64,000 bases of DNA, taken from positions 62,001-126,000 of the IMG/VR virus record IMGVR_UViG_3300009514_000004; one strand, 5' to 3'. The translations under genes were made by a program, and so were the position numbers. This DNA comes from a virus. This document shows, piece after piece, positions 33,915 to 44,200 of the stretch (positions within the stretch are counted from its first letter, which is position 1; the number at the start of each line of letters is the position of its first letter). The notes under the pieces are model-generated. The model was not told the origin of the DNA. It ran no database searches and saw only the letters and a program-made list of their open reading frames with translations.

Positions 33915-35876
33915 ATGGCTATCGGTTTAGGTGATCTGGCACTTCGCTCCGGCAAGAAGTCCGACGAGCAGAAAGACGATGTCGTCGACATCATCACGTT
34001 CATCGAGGCTCCCTGGGGCCTCGGGATGCGTTTGTTCCCGGTCCAGCGGGTCATCCTGAAGGCCCACTACGGCCTCGAGCTGGACGACAACCCCTTGGGC
34101 GTGGACATCACCAAGCCCATCCCCCTGGACCACCCCAACTACGACGAGATTACCGCTCAGGTCGGGCGAGAGAAGGGCTACTACAAGAACCGGGTCGTCG
34201 TCTCCGACTGGCGACGCACGACCTTCCAGGTGTTCACCGAGGCCGGGTACCTCCGGTACCTCCACGCCAGCGGGCGCTGCAACATCAAGGAGGTCACTCC
34301 CGGTGTCGAGCTGCGGGAGTTGGTCCTGGCCATCGGGCGCCGCTCCGGAAAGACGCTGCTGGCCTCGTGCATCGCGGCTTACGAGAACTACAAGCTGCTG
34401 TCCAAGGGCAACCCCCAGGCTTACTACGGCCTGCCCGAGGGCGACAACGTCATGATCACCTCGGTGGCGACCGACAAGGACCAGGCGGGGCTGCTCTACG
34501 CCGGCGTGTCGAACCACTTCCGCAAGTGCGCCTTTTTCAGGCCGTTCACCGCCAACAACACCCAGTCGTACGCGCGCTTCCAGACACCGCTCGACATCGA
34601 GCGGTACGGGACCTACAGCGACGACCCCAAGACGTCCAAGGCCTCGATCAAGGTCACGTTCAAGAGCTGCATCGCCAAAGGCCTCCGCGGGCCCGGCAAC
34701 ATCGTCATCATCCTCGACGAGATCGCGCACTTCACCGACGCGGGGCAGTCGTCGGCCGAGGAGGTCTACAAGGCCATCACGCCGTCGATTTCGGCGTTCA
34801 CGCCCAAGGATCCCGAGGACCCCACCACGGCCATCGGTCCCGGCGAGGGTCGCATCATCTCCATCTCCTCGCCGCTGGGTCAGGAGGGCAAGTTCTACGA
34901 GCTGTTCCAGCAGGGGATGAAGGGCACCCGGAACTTCCTGTGCATCGAGGCGCCTACCTGGGAGGTCAACCCGACCGTCCCCGAGGAGGAGTTCGAGAAG
35001 CACTACCTGAAAGACCCGCGAACCTTCTTCATCGAGTTCGGCGCCGAGTTCTCCCCACGTGGTCGCGGCTGGATTGAGGACCCCAAGGACCTGCTGGACT
35101 GCGTCGACCCAGGGCTGCGGCCGAAGTTTCGCGCGCCTGCGCGCGTGCCTCATTTCATGGGCATCGACTTCGCGCTCAAGGGCGACGCGACCGCGATCGC
35201 CATCGGGCACGTCAACGACCAGAAACGCATCGTTCTGGACTGCGTCGAGCAAATCAAGGCCGGCGAGGGCGACTACGACACCTACGACCGGCTCGACTTT
35301 GAGGAGGTCGCCGACTGGATCCACGGGTTCAGCAAGCGCTTTTTCATCGCCGAGGGGATGTTCGACACCTGGTCGGGCATCGTGTTCGAGCAGGCGCTCC
35401 ACAAGCGGGGGCTGACCCAGCTGAAATCGGTCAACCTGACTCGCCAGGAATCCTCGAAGCTGTGGTTCAACTTCAAGGACCTCATGTGGGACCAGCGCGT
35501 CATCTTGTACGACTGGCCGCTGCCCGAAGGGCAGAACCACTGCCCTTACATCCAGGAGCTGCTCGAGCTACAGGAGAAGCGGCACTCCAAGCACATCATC
35601 ACGGTCTCGGCACCCAAGGTCGACGGCAAGCACGACGACCGTCCCGACGCCCTTGTCCGCATGTGCTGGTTGGCGTCGAAGATCCTCGGCAACAACGCCT
35701 ACATCGCCAGCCGTCGTCAGGGTGACCCGAGGGCGCAGGGAGCCCGCTCCTTGAGCGCCAAGGAGTACCGCAAGGCCTACGTCAAGACGCGACGCGGCGG
35801 CAGCCACCCCGACCGGATGCCCAAAGGCGTCCGAGGCAAGGGCCGAACAGGGAGGACGGCCCGCGGGAGGTGGTAG
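33915..35876 (+). CDS. terL: Terminase large subunit
   Basis: 653 aa. ATG 33915 follows CGGGGGTGGT. ATPase motor: Walker A AIGRRSGKTLLA, Walker B NIVIILDEIAHF, coupling motif ISISSPLGQEG. Nuclease (RNase H fold): MGIDFALKGDATAIA, with acidic residues in FIAEGMFDT and HDDRPDALVRM. The C-terminus is basic (KTRRGGSHPDRMPKGVRGKG). Cuts and packages concatemeric DNA through the portal. The subtype (cos or headful) cannot be told here. Confidence 0.93.
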   Translation: MAIGLGDLALRSGKKSDEQKDDVVDIITFIEAPWGLGMRLFPVQRVILKAHYGLELDDNPLGVDITKPIPLDHPNYDEITAQVGREKGYYKNRVVVSDWRRTTFQVFTEAGYLRYLHASGRCNIKEVTPGVELRELVLAIGRRSGKTLLASCIAAYENYKLLSKGNPQAYYGLPEGDNVMITSVATDKDQAGLLYAGVSNHFRKCAFFRPFTANNTQSYARFQTPLDIERYGTYSDDPKTSKASIKVTFKSCIAKGLRGPGNIVIILDEIAHFTDAGQSSAEEVYKAITPSISAFTPKDPEDPTTAIGPGEGRIISISSPLGQEGKFYELFQQGMKGTRNFLCIEAPTWEVNPTVPEEEFEKHYLKDPRTFFIEFGAEFSPRGRGWIEDPKDLLDCVDPGLRPKFRAPARVPHFMGIDFALKGDATAIAIGHVNDQKRIVLDCVEQIKAGEGDYDTYDRLDFEEVADWIHGFSKRFFIAEGMFDTWSGIVFEQALHKRGLTQLKSVNLTRQESSKLWFNFKDLMWDQRVILYDWPLPEGQNHCPYIQELLELQEKRHSKHIITVSAPKVDGKHDDRPDALVRMCWLASKILGNNAYIASRRQGDPRAQGARSLSAKEYRKAYVKTRRGGSHPDRMPKGVRGKGRTGRTARGRW

Positions 35877-35879
35877 CGC

Positions 35880-36131
35880 ATGGGTGTGCTGTCTCCCAGG
35901 AAGCCCCTGCGAGCTGATCACCGCTTCATGAAGAAGCTGATCGGCATCGTCCTCAAGGGCAAGGTGATGCTGGTTCCCGGCGAGCTGTCGCGCGTCTCGC
36001 GGGTATTCTGTCGGTTGGGGGGCTCCTGGGAGCGCCTCTTCGCCGGCTCTGTAGAAGAGGTAGTCCGACTCCGGTACCTCCTCGAGTACGCCTACGAGCA
36101 TGGCTACCTGACCAAGAAGGAGAAGTGGTGA
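35880..36131 (+). CDS. Hypothetical protein, 83 aa
   Basis: Small basic protein between terminase and portal: RADHRFMKKLIGIVLKGKV, RVSRVFCRLGGSWERLF, then a helix VEEVVRLRYLLEYAYEHGYL. ATG lies 3 bases after the terminase stop, with GGAGGTGGTAG upstream. Could be an accessory packaging factor; no motif proves this. Confidence 0.68.
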   Translation: MGVLSPRKPLRADHRFMKKLIGIVLKGKVMLVPGELSRVSRVFCRLGGSWERLFAGSVEEVVRLRYLLEYAYEHGYLTKKEKW

Positions 36132-36484
36132 GGCGGTTCAAGACGGGTCAGACGCCGGCGGAAACGGAGATGAGTAAACATCTCGCCAACGCCCGGTCGT
36201 CCCTTCAGGCGGCCTATGCGGTTGCACACAAGGCCCGTACGAACCGCCGCGTCGTGAACCGGCGCGTGGCCGAAGCCGAGTACAAGATTCGGCGAGCCCT
36301 CGGCTCCATCGGCTCCATCCGAGGCCTCCAGCCGGCCTACGACTTGGATGACCCCGATCTGATGCCCGAGGAGGACAAGAGACCACCCACGCCGGCAGAG
36401 GTGCCGGCCAAGGGACCGCCGCAGCTGGACAAGTTCGCGGAGGAGGCCCTCGTTTTAGGCGAAGCCGGAGAGGACGGTAGTTGA
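36125..36484 (+). CDS. Hypothetical protein, 119 aa
   Basis: Two adjacent GTG codons (36125, 36128) overlap the previous stop; AAGGAGAA lies upstream. N-terminal half is a basic helix (RSSLQAAYAVAHKARTNRRV, NRRVAEAEYKIRRALGSI), C-terminal half is Pro/Glu-rich (PEEDKRPPTPAEVPAKGPP). Ends one base into the portal start region. Not recognised; probable head-operon accessory protein. Confidence 0.68.
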   Translation: MVRRFKTGQTPAETEMSKHLANARSSLQAAYAVAHKARTNRRVVNRRVAEAEYKIRRALGSIGSIRGLQPAYDLDDPDLMPEEDKRPPTPAEVPAKGPPQLDKFAEEALVLGEAGEDGS

Positions 36485-38181
36485 TGGCGAAGAAAGGACA
36501 ATCAGGACGAGTCGTACGGAAGATCCCCAAGCGCCGCCGTGTACAGACGGGGAAGCCACGCAAAATCATCGCGGGGTCGATGCGGGTAGCCTACGGCGCC
36601 GGGTTCGGCGGTGCGGGAAGTAGTGGAGTCCTGATGGGAGCGGGCGGCAACGTCTACTCCCCCGAGCTGTCGACAGATTTCCTCGAGCTTCCGCAGTCCA
36701 TAGACGAGCTGCGCAACTACTTCCGGTTCTTCTACCGGCGCGATCCGTTCGTGGGCCAGGCTGTCGACCTTCACGTCACCCTGCCGCTGTCCAAGACCAC
36801 GATCAGCCGACCGGAAGCCAAGAGCCAAGAGCTGGCCGAAGAAGCCACCAAAGCCATGGTTGTGTGGGCCGATGAGATCGGGCTGCTCCACCGGCTCATG
36901 GAGATCGTCCACGACTACACCCTGATGGGTGAGGTCCATGTCTTCTGCGAGGACACCTCCCCGGACATCCCCGAGCACCTTCTGTGGGAGACGGTGCGCA
37001 TCGTCGACGACGAGGGTGCCCACGAGGAGAAGATTCGTCGCAAGGACACCGAGGCTGAGGTCGCCGAGTGGGTCAAGGCCAACTACAAGGGCTGGACAGC
37101 CATCCGGGTCTTGCCCCCCGAGCAGGTTCACATCGAGACCTTCCCGTTCACCGATGAAAAGCTCATGGAGCTGGTCCCCGACAGCAAAACCCGGGGCGTC
37201 GTGGCCCAGGCCCAACAGGGTGACCCGCGGGCGCAACGCGTCGTCGACTCGATGCCCAAGGAGATCGTCGAGCGCATCATCGCCGGCGAGAACATCCCCC
37301 TGAACACCGACCCTGACGCCGGCAGTTTCGTTCACACGATGAGCCGCCAGAAGTCCCAGTACGAGGCGCGAGGACACTCGGTGCTCGAGCGGTGTCTGCC
37401 GACCCTGGTCTACCGTGACAAGCTCCGGCAGGCTCAGACGTCCATCGCCAGCCGGCACATGACCCCGTACCGCATCGTGTACGCCGAGGACATGTCCGCG
37501 GAACAGACCGAGGACCTCAGAGATCAGGTCGACCTGGCGCTCCAGGACCCCGATTTCTCGATCGTCACCAACTTCCCGGTCGAGTGGGACGAGCGCGGCG
37601 CCGACGGGCGGCTGCTGGACCTGTCGTCCGAGTACGACCTGACCGACCGCCAGCTGTACGCCGGCCTCGGCGTCACCGAGGGCCTCCTGACGGGCGAGTC
37701 GACCTACTCCGGCGACCGCATCAGCCTCGACGTCATCAACACCCGGTTCATGCTCCTCCGCGAGCTTCTTCAGGACATGGTCGAGAAGTATTTCTTCAAG
37801 CCCATGTGCCGGAGGATGGGCTTCATCGAGGTCGATGACGACGGTCGAGAGAGGGTGATCTACCCACGACTGTCGTTCACCCGCCTGCCCCTGCGCGACA
37901 ACCAGGACACGTTCGACATCCTGTTCAACCTCTACCAGAAAGGGTCGCTGGACATCGACGTCATCCTCGAGATGCTCAACATCGACCCGATCCGGACGCG
38001 CGAGAAGCTCAAGCGCGACGCGATCACGCTGTCGGACGCCACTTTCAACGAGATCCTCCGCAGCGCCTACAGCCAGGCTGGCTCTGACCTGGCGCAATAC
38101 TCCGATCTAGTCAAGAAGGCCGCCGAAGAGCTGGACCTCAAGTACGAGAAGCCCGAGGAAGAGGGTGGGGGTCGGTGGTAG
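36484..38181 (+). CDS. Portal protein
   Basis: 565 aa. Follows the terminase as in most tailed phages. Features of the portal family: a loop-rich N-terminus, DELRNYFRFFYRRDPFVGQAVDLH, the clip/stem region with EVHVFCEDTSPDIP, and a wing/crown region with DVINTRFMLLRELLQDMVEKYF and SFTRLPLRDNQDTFDIL. TTG at 36481 is in frame, but ATG 36484 is the conventional start. Forms the dodecameric DNA channel at one capsid vertex. Confidence 0.88.
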   Translation: MAKKGQSGRVVRKIPKRRRVQTGKPRKIIAGSMRVAYGAGFGGAGSSGVLMGAGGNVYSPELSTDFLELPQSIDELRNYFRFFYRRDPFVGQAVDLHVTLPLSKTTISRPEAKSQELAEEATKAMVVWADEIGLLHRLMEIVHDYTLMGEVHVFCEDTSPDIPEHLLWETVRIVDDEGAHEEKIRRKDTEAEVAEWVKANYKGWTAIRVLPPEQVHIETFPFTDEKLMELVPDSKTRGVVAQAQQGDPRAQRVVDSMPKEIVERIIAGENIPLNTDPDAGSFVHTMSRQKSQYEARGHSVLERCLPTLVYRDKLRQAQTSIASRHMTPYRIVYAEDMSAEQTEDLRDQVDLALQDPDFSIVTNFPVEWDERGADGRLLDLSSEYDLTDRQLYAGLGVTEGLLTGESTYSGDRISLDVINTRFMLLRELLQDMVEKYFFKPMCRRMGFIEVDDDGRERVIYPRLSFTRLPLRDNQDTFDILFNLYQKGSLDIDVILEMLNIDPIRTREKLKRDAITLSDATFNEILRSAYSQAGSDLAQYSDLVKKAAEELDLKYEKPEEEGGGRW

Positions 38182-38230
38182 TCCTTCTATGAGCCACCCT
38201 GGGTGAGGCCCGACCCTCTCGAGGAAGTCT

Positions 38231-41200
38231 GTGCCAGATGGAACACTCCAGCGTGTAGCTCGGAACCTGGTGGCGCGTCACCAGATGAGGGTCGTGGTGC
38301 GCCGTCTCGCCAAGACGGCCGGCTGGTGGGCGGTCAACCCCGACAAGGGCACGGGCCAGATCGACTGGGGCAACTCCGGTGAGCCGGGCGGCCTGGCCAA
38401 TGAGATCCCCGGCGAGGGGAGCGACGACGGCAAGAGGTACAACGGCGACGGCCCGGCCGACATGATGGGCGCGGTCCTCGACGACATCGACCTGGCTTAC
38501 CGCCAGGCGTGGGGTCGGCCGGCGTACCCGGAAGAGATCGATGCGGTGTTCGAGTTTGTGTTCCGCGGCGCGCGCAAGGATTACGCGGACCCGCCGCCCC
38601 CCGACACCGACGAGTACGTGTCATGGCCGCTCAATCGATGGGTCGAGGAGACTGCTGAGTTCGCCGGGGTCACGACCGAGCGTCTGATGAAGCTCCCCTG
38701 GGAAACCCTCCAGAAGCTCCGACAATGGGACATCGACCGCCGCAACGAGGGAGGGTCCAGCTCGTCCGACTCGGAGAAGGTCAAGAAGGAGAGGGAGGAG
38801 AAGAACCGCAAGAAGTGGGAGAAGCGCATCAAGTCGGTCATCGAGGTCAAGGTGAAAGCGGCCGGCAAGACCGCCGCCCTCGTGGGGACGGACGTCGCCG
38901 AGATCTACGCCATCTCACCTGAGCAACTCAGCACCCTCATCGAAGGGGGTCGGTGGGCTGAGGAGTGGCCCGAGGACCCGTTTGCCGCCGACAAACTCAT
39001 CCGGCAGCACGGCGGCGCAGTGTTCCATACGGGGGCTGATGGGAAGTTCGATGTGAAGATCCCCGACCGAGAAGGGTCCCTCCCCATCGTCGCTGAGTTC
39101 GGGTACATGGAACCCTACGGGACCAAAGGCTACGACGAGGCCATCAAGAAGGTGGCCAAGTTCGAGTGGCAAACAGGCGACGGATCCGAGACCTGGATTG
39201 GGTTCCGCATCCCCGCGCCCCTGTGCAATGAGTTCCCCGACCTCGGTCCCGAGGACAAGAGCCCTCCTCACATCACCTTCCTGTACGCGGGCAAGGTGGA
39301 CCCGGCGCGCACCGAGGAATTCCTGGCGACGATTCGTGACTCGTTCCGTTGGGTTCCGACGGTGCGCGCCAACTTCCTGGGTCTCGACTACTTTACCCAT
39401 GCGGACAAGAACCGGCGGGTCGCGATCAACCAGGTTCGGTTCGACCGTGACTTGTCAGACATCCGCTGGCGACTGCGAGAGGCCCTCAACGACCGCGGTT
39501 TCGACGTAGAGGACAGTTACCCGCTCCTTTACAAGCCCCACGCGACCCTCGAGTACATCGACGGCCTCGACACGCCCTACAAGGGTCACGTGCCGCGTGG
39601 GGATGTCATCCTGACCGAGGTCGAGGTCTGGGGGATGCCCAAGGTCCACCGGGTCGCGTTCGGCGGGGAGCGCAGGGACCTGTCCCCAAAGAGGGTGGCG
39701 TCCCTGTACCAGAAGCGGGCGTCACAGGACGACCTGTTCGACCCCCGGTTCAACCTTCGGGAGTGCTGCAAGCACCTCATCCTCCTCGAGGACCACCTGG
39801 CGCACCCGCACAAGCGGTGCAACGACTGCATCAACAAGCACCTGCTGGCGGTGGAAGCCTTCGCCGAAGAGGGCGTGGCGCTCCAACCAGGCGGTCCCCT
39901 GTCGCAGCTTCTGGGACAGGTCGCCTCGACGGCAAGGGCGGCTCAGGGGTCTTGGTTGGCCAACCAAGACTCCGAAGGTCTCGGCGCCGTTCTGCGCAAG
40001 CTCCGCAAGTTCCTGGTGCCGCTGACCTGGGCTACCAAGATGGCCCGGATGGCCAAGACCTTCACGGTCAACGTCGGCGACCCGGTGCTGACGGGCAAAT
40101 TCCAGAACAGCCCGGGCATCGTCCGCGGGTTCGACAAGGACGACAAGGGCAACCCGCTCGTGATCGTTCAGAAGGGCAAGGAGGGCGACGGGTCCAAGAA
40201 GACCTACAAGCTCTTCAAGATCAGGTACGACCTCGCCCGTGCCGAGCAGATGAAAAAGAAGGCCTTCGATGGCACCCGGTACGAGGTCGGTGAAGAGGTG
40301 GCTTTGGGTTCGTACCGGGATAGCGACCGGCCGGACGTTGCCATCTACTACTCCGGGGTCATCCTGGGTCCTCCCGATCACCTGCGGGAGACCCGAGACA
40401 GCGACCTCCAGGTCGAAGTCCATTACTCCGACGGTACCAAAGTCGAGAAGGTCGACCCGGACACTGTCATGTCTCGGGAGGAGTGGCTCGAAGCGCATCT
40501 TGGGCAGCCCTTCCCTAAGGGTCGGGTTGAGGTGCCCTCCAAGACAGCCGACCTGATGCCCCCTCTGGGGTATCCGGGCGGTCCCTGCCACGTCGTCCAG
40601 CGCATCGACGACCAGGTCCGCAACCCGAGGGTCAAAGACAACCTGACTGACCAAGTCCAGGACGGCAAGAGCCTGTCGAACCCGTCGGCGGCCAAGGTCT
40701 ACCGACTCGAGAAGGAGAGGGGGCCGGGCGGCCCCATCAAGCAGATCCTCATCGGCCCGCACGCGCAGTACCGGATGGACCTGCGCGGCGTGACGGTGAC
40801 CGAGGTCCGCCTGGCGCTCAAGCGGTTCACCAAGCAGCTCAACGACTGGAAGTCGCGCAAGGATTTCCAGTACGAGCACTTCATCACCCGGTTCCAGCGA
40901 GGCGAGAGCTACGAGTACACCGACCCGGGCCTCAAGCTCACAGTCGTTTTCGCCGGCCACGGTCGCGACACCGCCAAGATCGTCACGACCTACTGGAAGG
41001 GTCAGCCCGACCCGCCCCCTCCTGGAGCGTGCCTCCTCCCTTCCCCCTCTCGGGTCGCGGCCAGGTACAAGAACAAGAAGGAGGTGCCCAAGGCCGACGG
41101 GAAGGGCACGACTACGGTGTACGAGTACGGCCCCCGCCAGGTGGCGAACCGGAACAAGGAGAAGGCCCAGAGGGTCGAGAAGCTCCGCAAGAACATCGGC

Positions 41201-44200
41201 AAGCTCCGGTCGCAGGTGCGGCAGGACCTGATGGACTCCGACGAGGCCAAGCGCCTCACAGCCCTGGCGGTCGCTCTCATCGACAACACTTTCGAGCGGG
41301 TGGGCAACCCTGAGTCGGCCAAGCAGGGCCACTTCGGGGTCACCGGATGGCTCGTCAAGCACGTCACGATCGGCAAGAGCAAGGCGACGCTGAAGTACGT
41401 CGGCAAGTCCGGGGTCAAGCAGGAGAAGACGATCGACGACGCAGGGGTCGTCCTGGCCCTCAGAGAGGCGATCGCCGACAAGGGCAAGGGCGACAAGATC
41501 TGCTCGGGAACCGACTGCGAGATCGGTGCCTCAGACGTCAACGCCTACCTCAAGCCTTTCGGGGTGACGGCCAAGGATCTGCGCGGGTTCCACGCCAACA
41601 CCGAGATGCAGAGGTTCCTCAAGGAGGAGCGCAAGGGCTCCCTGCCCGACGACAAAAAGAAGCGCGAAGATCAGCTCAAGAAGGAGTTCGACGCCGCTCT
41701 CGAGAAGTCGGCCAAGGCGGTCGGGCACGAGGCCTCGACGCTGCGCTCCCAGTACCTGGTCCCCGGACTCGAGGAGGCGTTCCTCAAGGACGGCACAGTC
41801 GACGACTCCCTGGTCAAGAAGGCGGGGGAGGACTGGTGGTACCGCCCGTACAGCATATATTCCCCGCCGGGGGTCTACGCGGGGACCAAGAGCGACGGCG
41901 ACAAGGAAGACGACAACGCCCGCAAGCTCATCAAAAAAGAGCCCAAGAAGAAGCCCCCGCGCCGGGACCTGCGCAAGCGTCGTCTGGACGACACCGACCC
42001 CGACATCGAGCCCCAAGGCGCCGAGAACGACCCCGACCTGAGCCTCAACTGGAAGAAGGTCTCGGCGATCCACCGCATGGCCGACTTTTGGCTGCGGCGC
42101 CGTCAGGTCCTGGCTGGTCTGGTGGCTCCCGACAAAAAGCCCAAGGCCGACGGGGACTATTGGTCGCCAGGAGACGGGAAATACTCCGGCATGGCCAATG
42201 GTGTGGTGCAGACCTTCGACAACCCCGAGTCGGCCAAGGATTACGCCTCGGGCAAGAAGAAGGAAGAGGACGACAAGGAGCCCAAGACCGAGAAGGAGGA
42301 GAAGGAGAAGGAGAAGGCTGAGAGGGAGGAGGCGAAGAAACAGGAGCAGCTGGAGAAGAAACGCAAAGAGCGGCGAGAGCGCGCGATCAGCGAGATGAAC
42401 GACAAGGTCTCGCAGGCGTTCGAGCAGATGGGTATCGAAGGGATGTCCTCGGCGGTTCAGAAGGACCTCAAGCAAGCTCTCGAGCAGATCCCTGACGGCG
42501 AGGGCAAGGCCGCCTGGGCGTTCGAGGAGCATGTCTCCAAGCTGATCGAGAGCGATATCGCGGATGCCGGGTTTACCAACGAGGCCATCGAACGCGCCTC
42601 CAAGGCACTGTCCCGGACCAAGTACGACGGCAAGGATCCCGAGAAGCTCGGGCGGCAGTACGCGGAGCTTGTTTTCGCGCAGATTGTCTCCAACCCCTCT
42701 TTGTTGGCCGCCAAACCCGTGTCCTCGACGCCGAAGACACCCGAGGCATTACAAGAGCGAGCTGAACAAGCCCACGACCAGTACATGCGGATGCCGTCAG
42801 AGCTGCGGGCAGAGGCAGCTAAGCAGCTCGTCGCGCAGATGAAGAACCTCAAAGAGGACTCGCCGGAGTATCAGGAGCTGGCAGCGATCGGCGATGGCTT
42901 GCATTTGGCGGCGGTCCAGAACGACGAACGTCTGGAGGTCGGAGGCAAGGAACTCCGGAGCCGACCGACCCCACGCCTGCGGGCCCTGCTCAAGCAGTTG
43001 GGGCCCGAAGCCGGCAAGCACACCGAACTCCTGCATCTCGACCACCTGACCTCCCCCAAGGGCCGCAAGCAGGTCCGGCAGCATATGGACAAGCTCGAGC
43101 CCGAGGAAGTGGTCGACTTCGTCGGAGGCACCGAGGGCCCGTTCGGTCAGCTTGCGGGGCTGGTCAACGACCCCGAGCTGAGCACCGAGCACCGGGAGCT
43201 GGCCCTGAAAATGCTCAAGGGCCTGGCGGTCGACGAGATGACCGTGGCCGGCGGGTTCCTCCAGCGGGCCGCCAAAGGCAACCGCGACCGCGGCGCCGAG
43301 AAGGCTGACATCCGTGAGCAGGTCGAGAAGGGCAAGGGCAAGGGCCGCAAGCTCTTCGATGAGGATGAGGAAGCCGAGACCGAAGAGGCCAAGGCCGAGA
43401 AGGAGTACCGCGAGTGGGAGTCCCGGGAGGAGAAAAAGAAGGCCAAGCGGTCGGAGCTGCTCCAGAAGTACGACGCCTCGAAGGCCAAGTACATGGAGGC
43501 CCGCAGGGCTAAAGACAGGTTCATCCAGGAACGGATGAAGGCCCGGGACCAAGGCAAGGACGACTGGAGCGAGCACGAAGAGGAGTACGAGAAGCTCACC
43601 CAGGCTGTTGAAGACCTCCAGAACGAGGTCGACGGCTGGAAAGCGGAGATGGAGGCGGTCCAGGCGGAGCCCGCCCCCGAAGGTGCCAAGGCCCCGCCCA
43701 GCTCTTCGGCGAAAAAGGCCGATGAGGTCTTCGACCGTGTAGATCAGATCTTGTCGGAGTCCAAAGGGCTCAGCGTCGACGAGCTTCGATCACGGTTCCA
43801 GTCGGAGATGTCGGTCGAGGACGAGCTGGAGAAGATTCTCGCGGAAGACAAGACGTACAAGCCGCAAACACCTCCTCCCTGGGCCAACCCCATCGGCAAG
43901 CTCGACGAATGCCTCCGGGAGGGTGGCACGTACGACACGTGCATCCAGAAGGTCCGGAAGCTGCGGCAGCAGTTCGAGGCCTGGAAGGACGAGAAGACCA
44001 GCGAACGTATCCTTGCCGAAGTCAAAGACAGCCCCGAGATGAAGAAGGCCACCGAGGAGATGTTGGAGGCCATGAGGGGCGACACCCTTTCAGTCGATGC
44101 CCGCGCCGAGGTCGAGAGAAAGTACCGGGCGGCGTATGCTCGATCTGTCCAGGGTGCCGCCCACCGGGAGTTCGGTGAGCTTTCGCCCGGGAATCCGGCG

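Noticed and set aside
33927-35540. Long minus-strand open frame opposite terL
   Set aside because: Antisense shadow of the terminase with no recognisable motif.
36502-38097. Long minus-strand open frame opposite the portal gene
   Set aside because: Antisense shadow; composition is that of reversed GC-rich codons.
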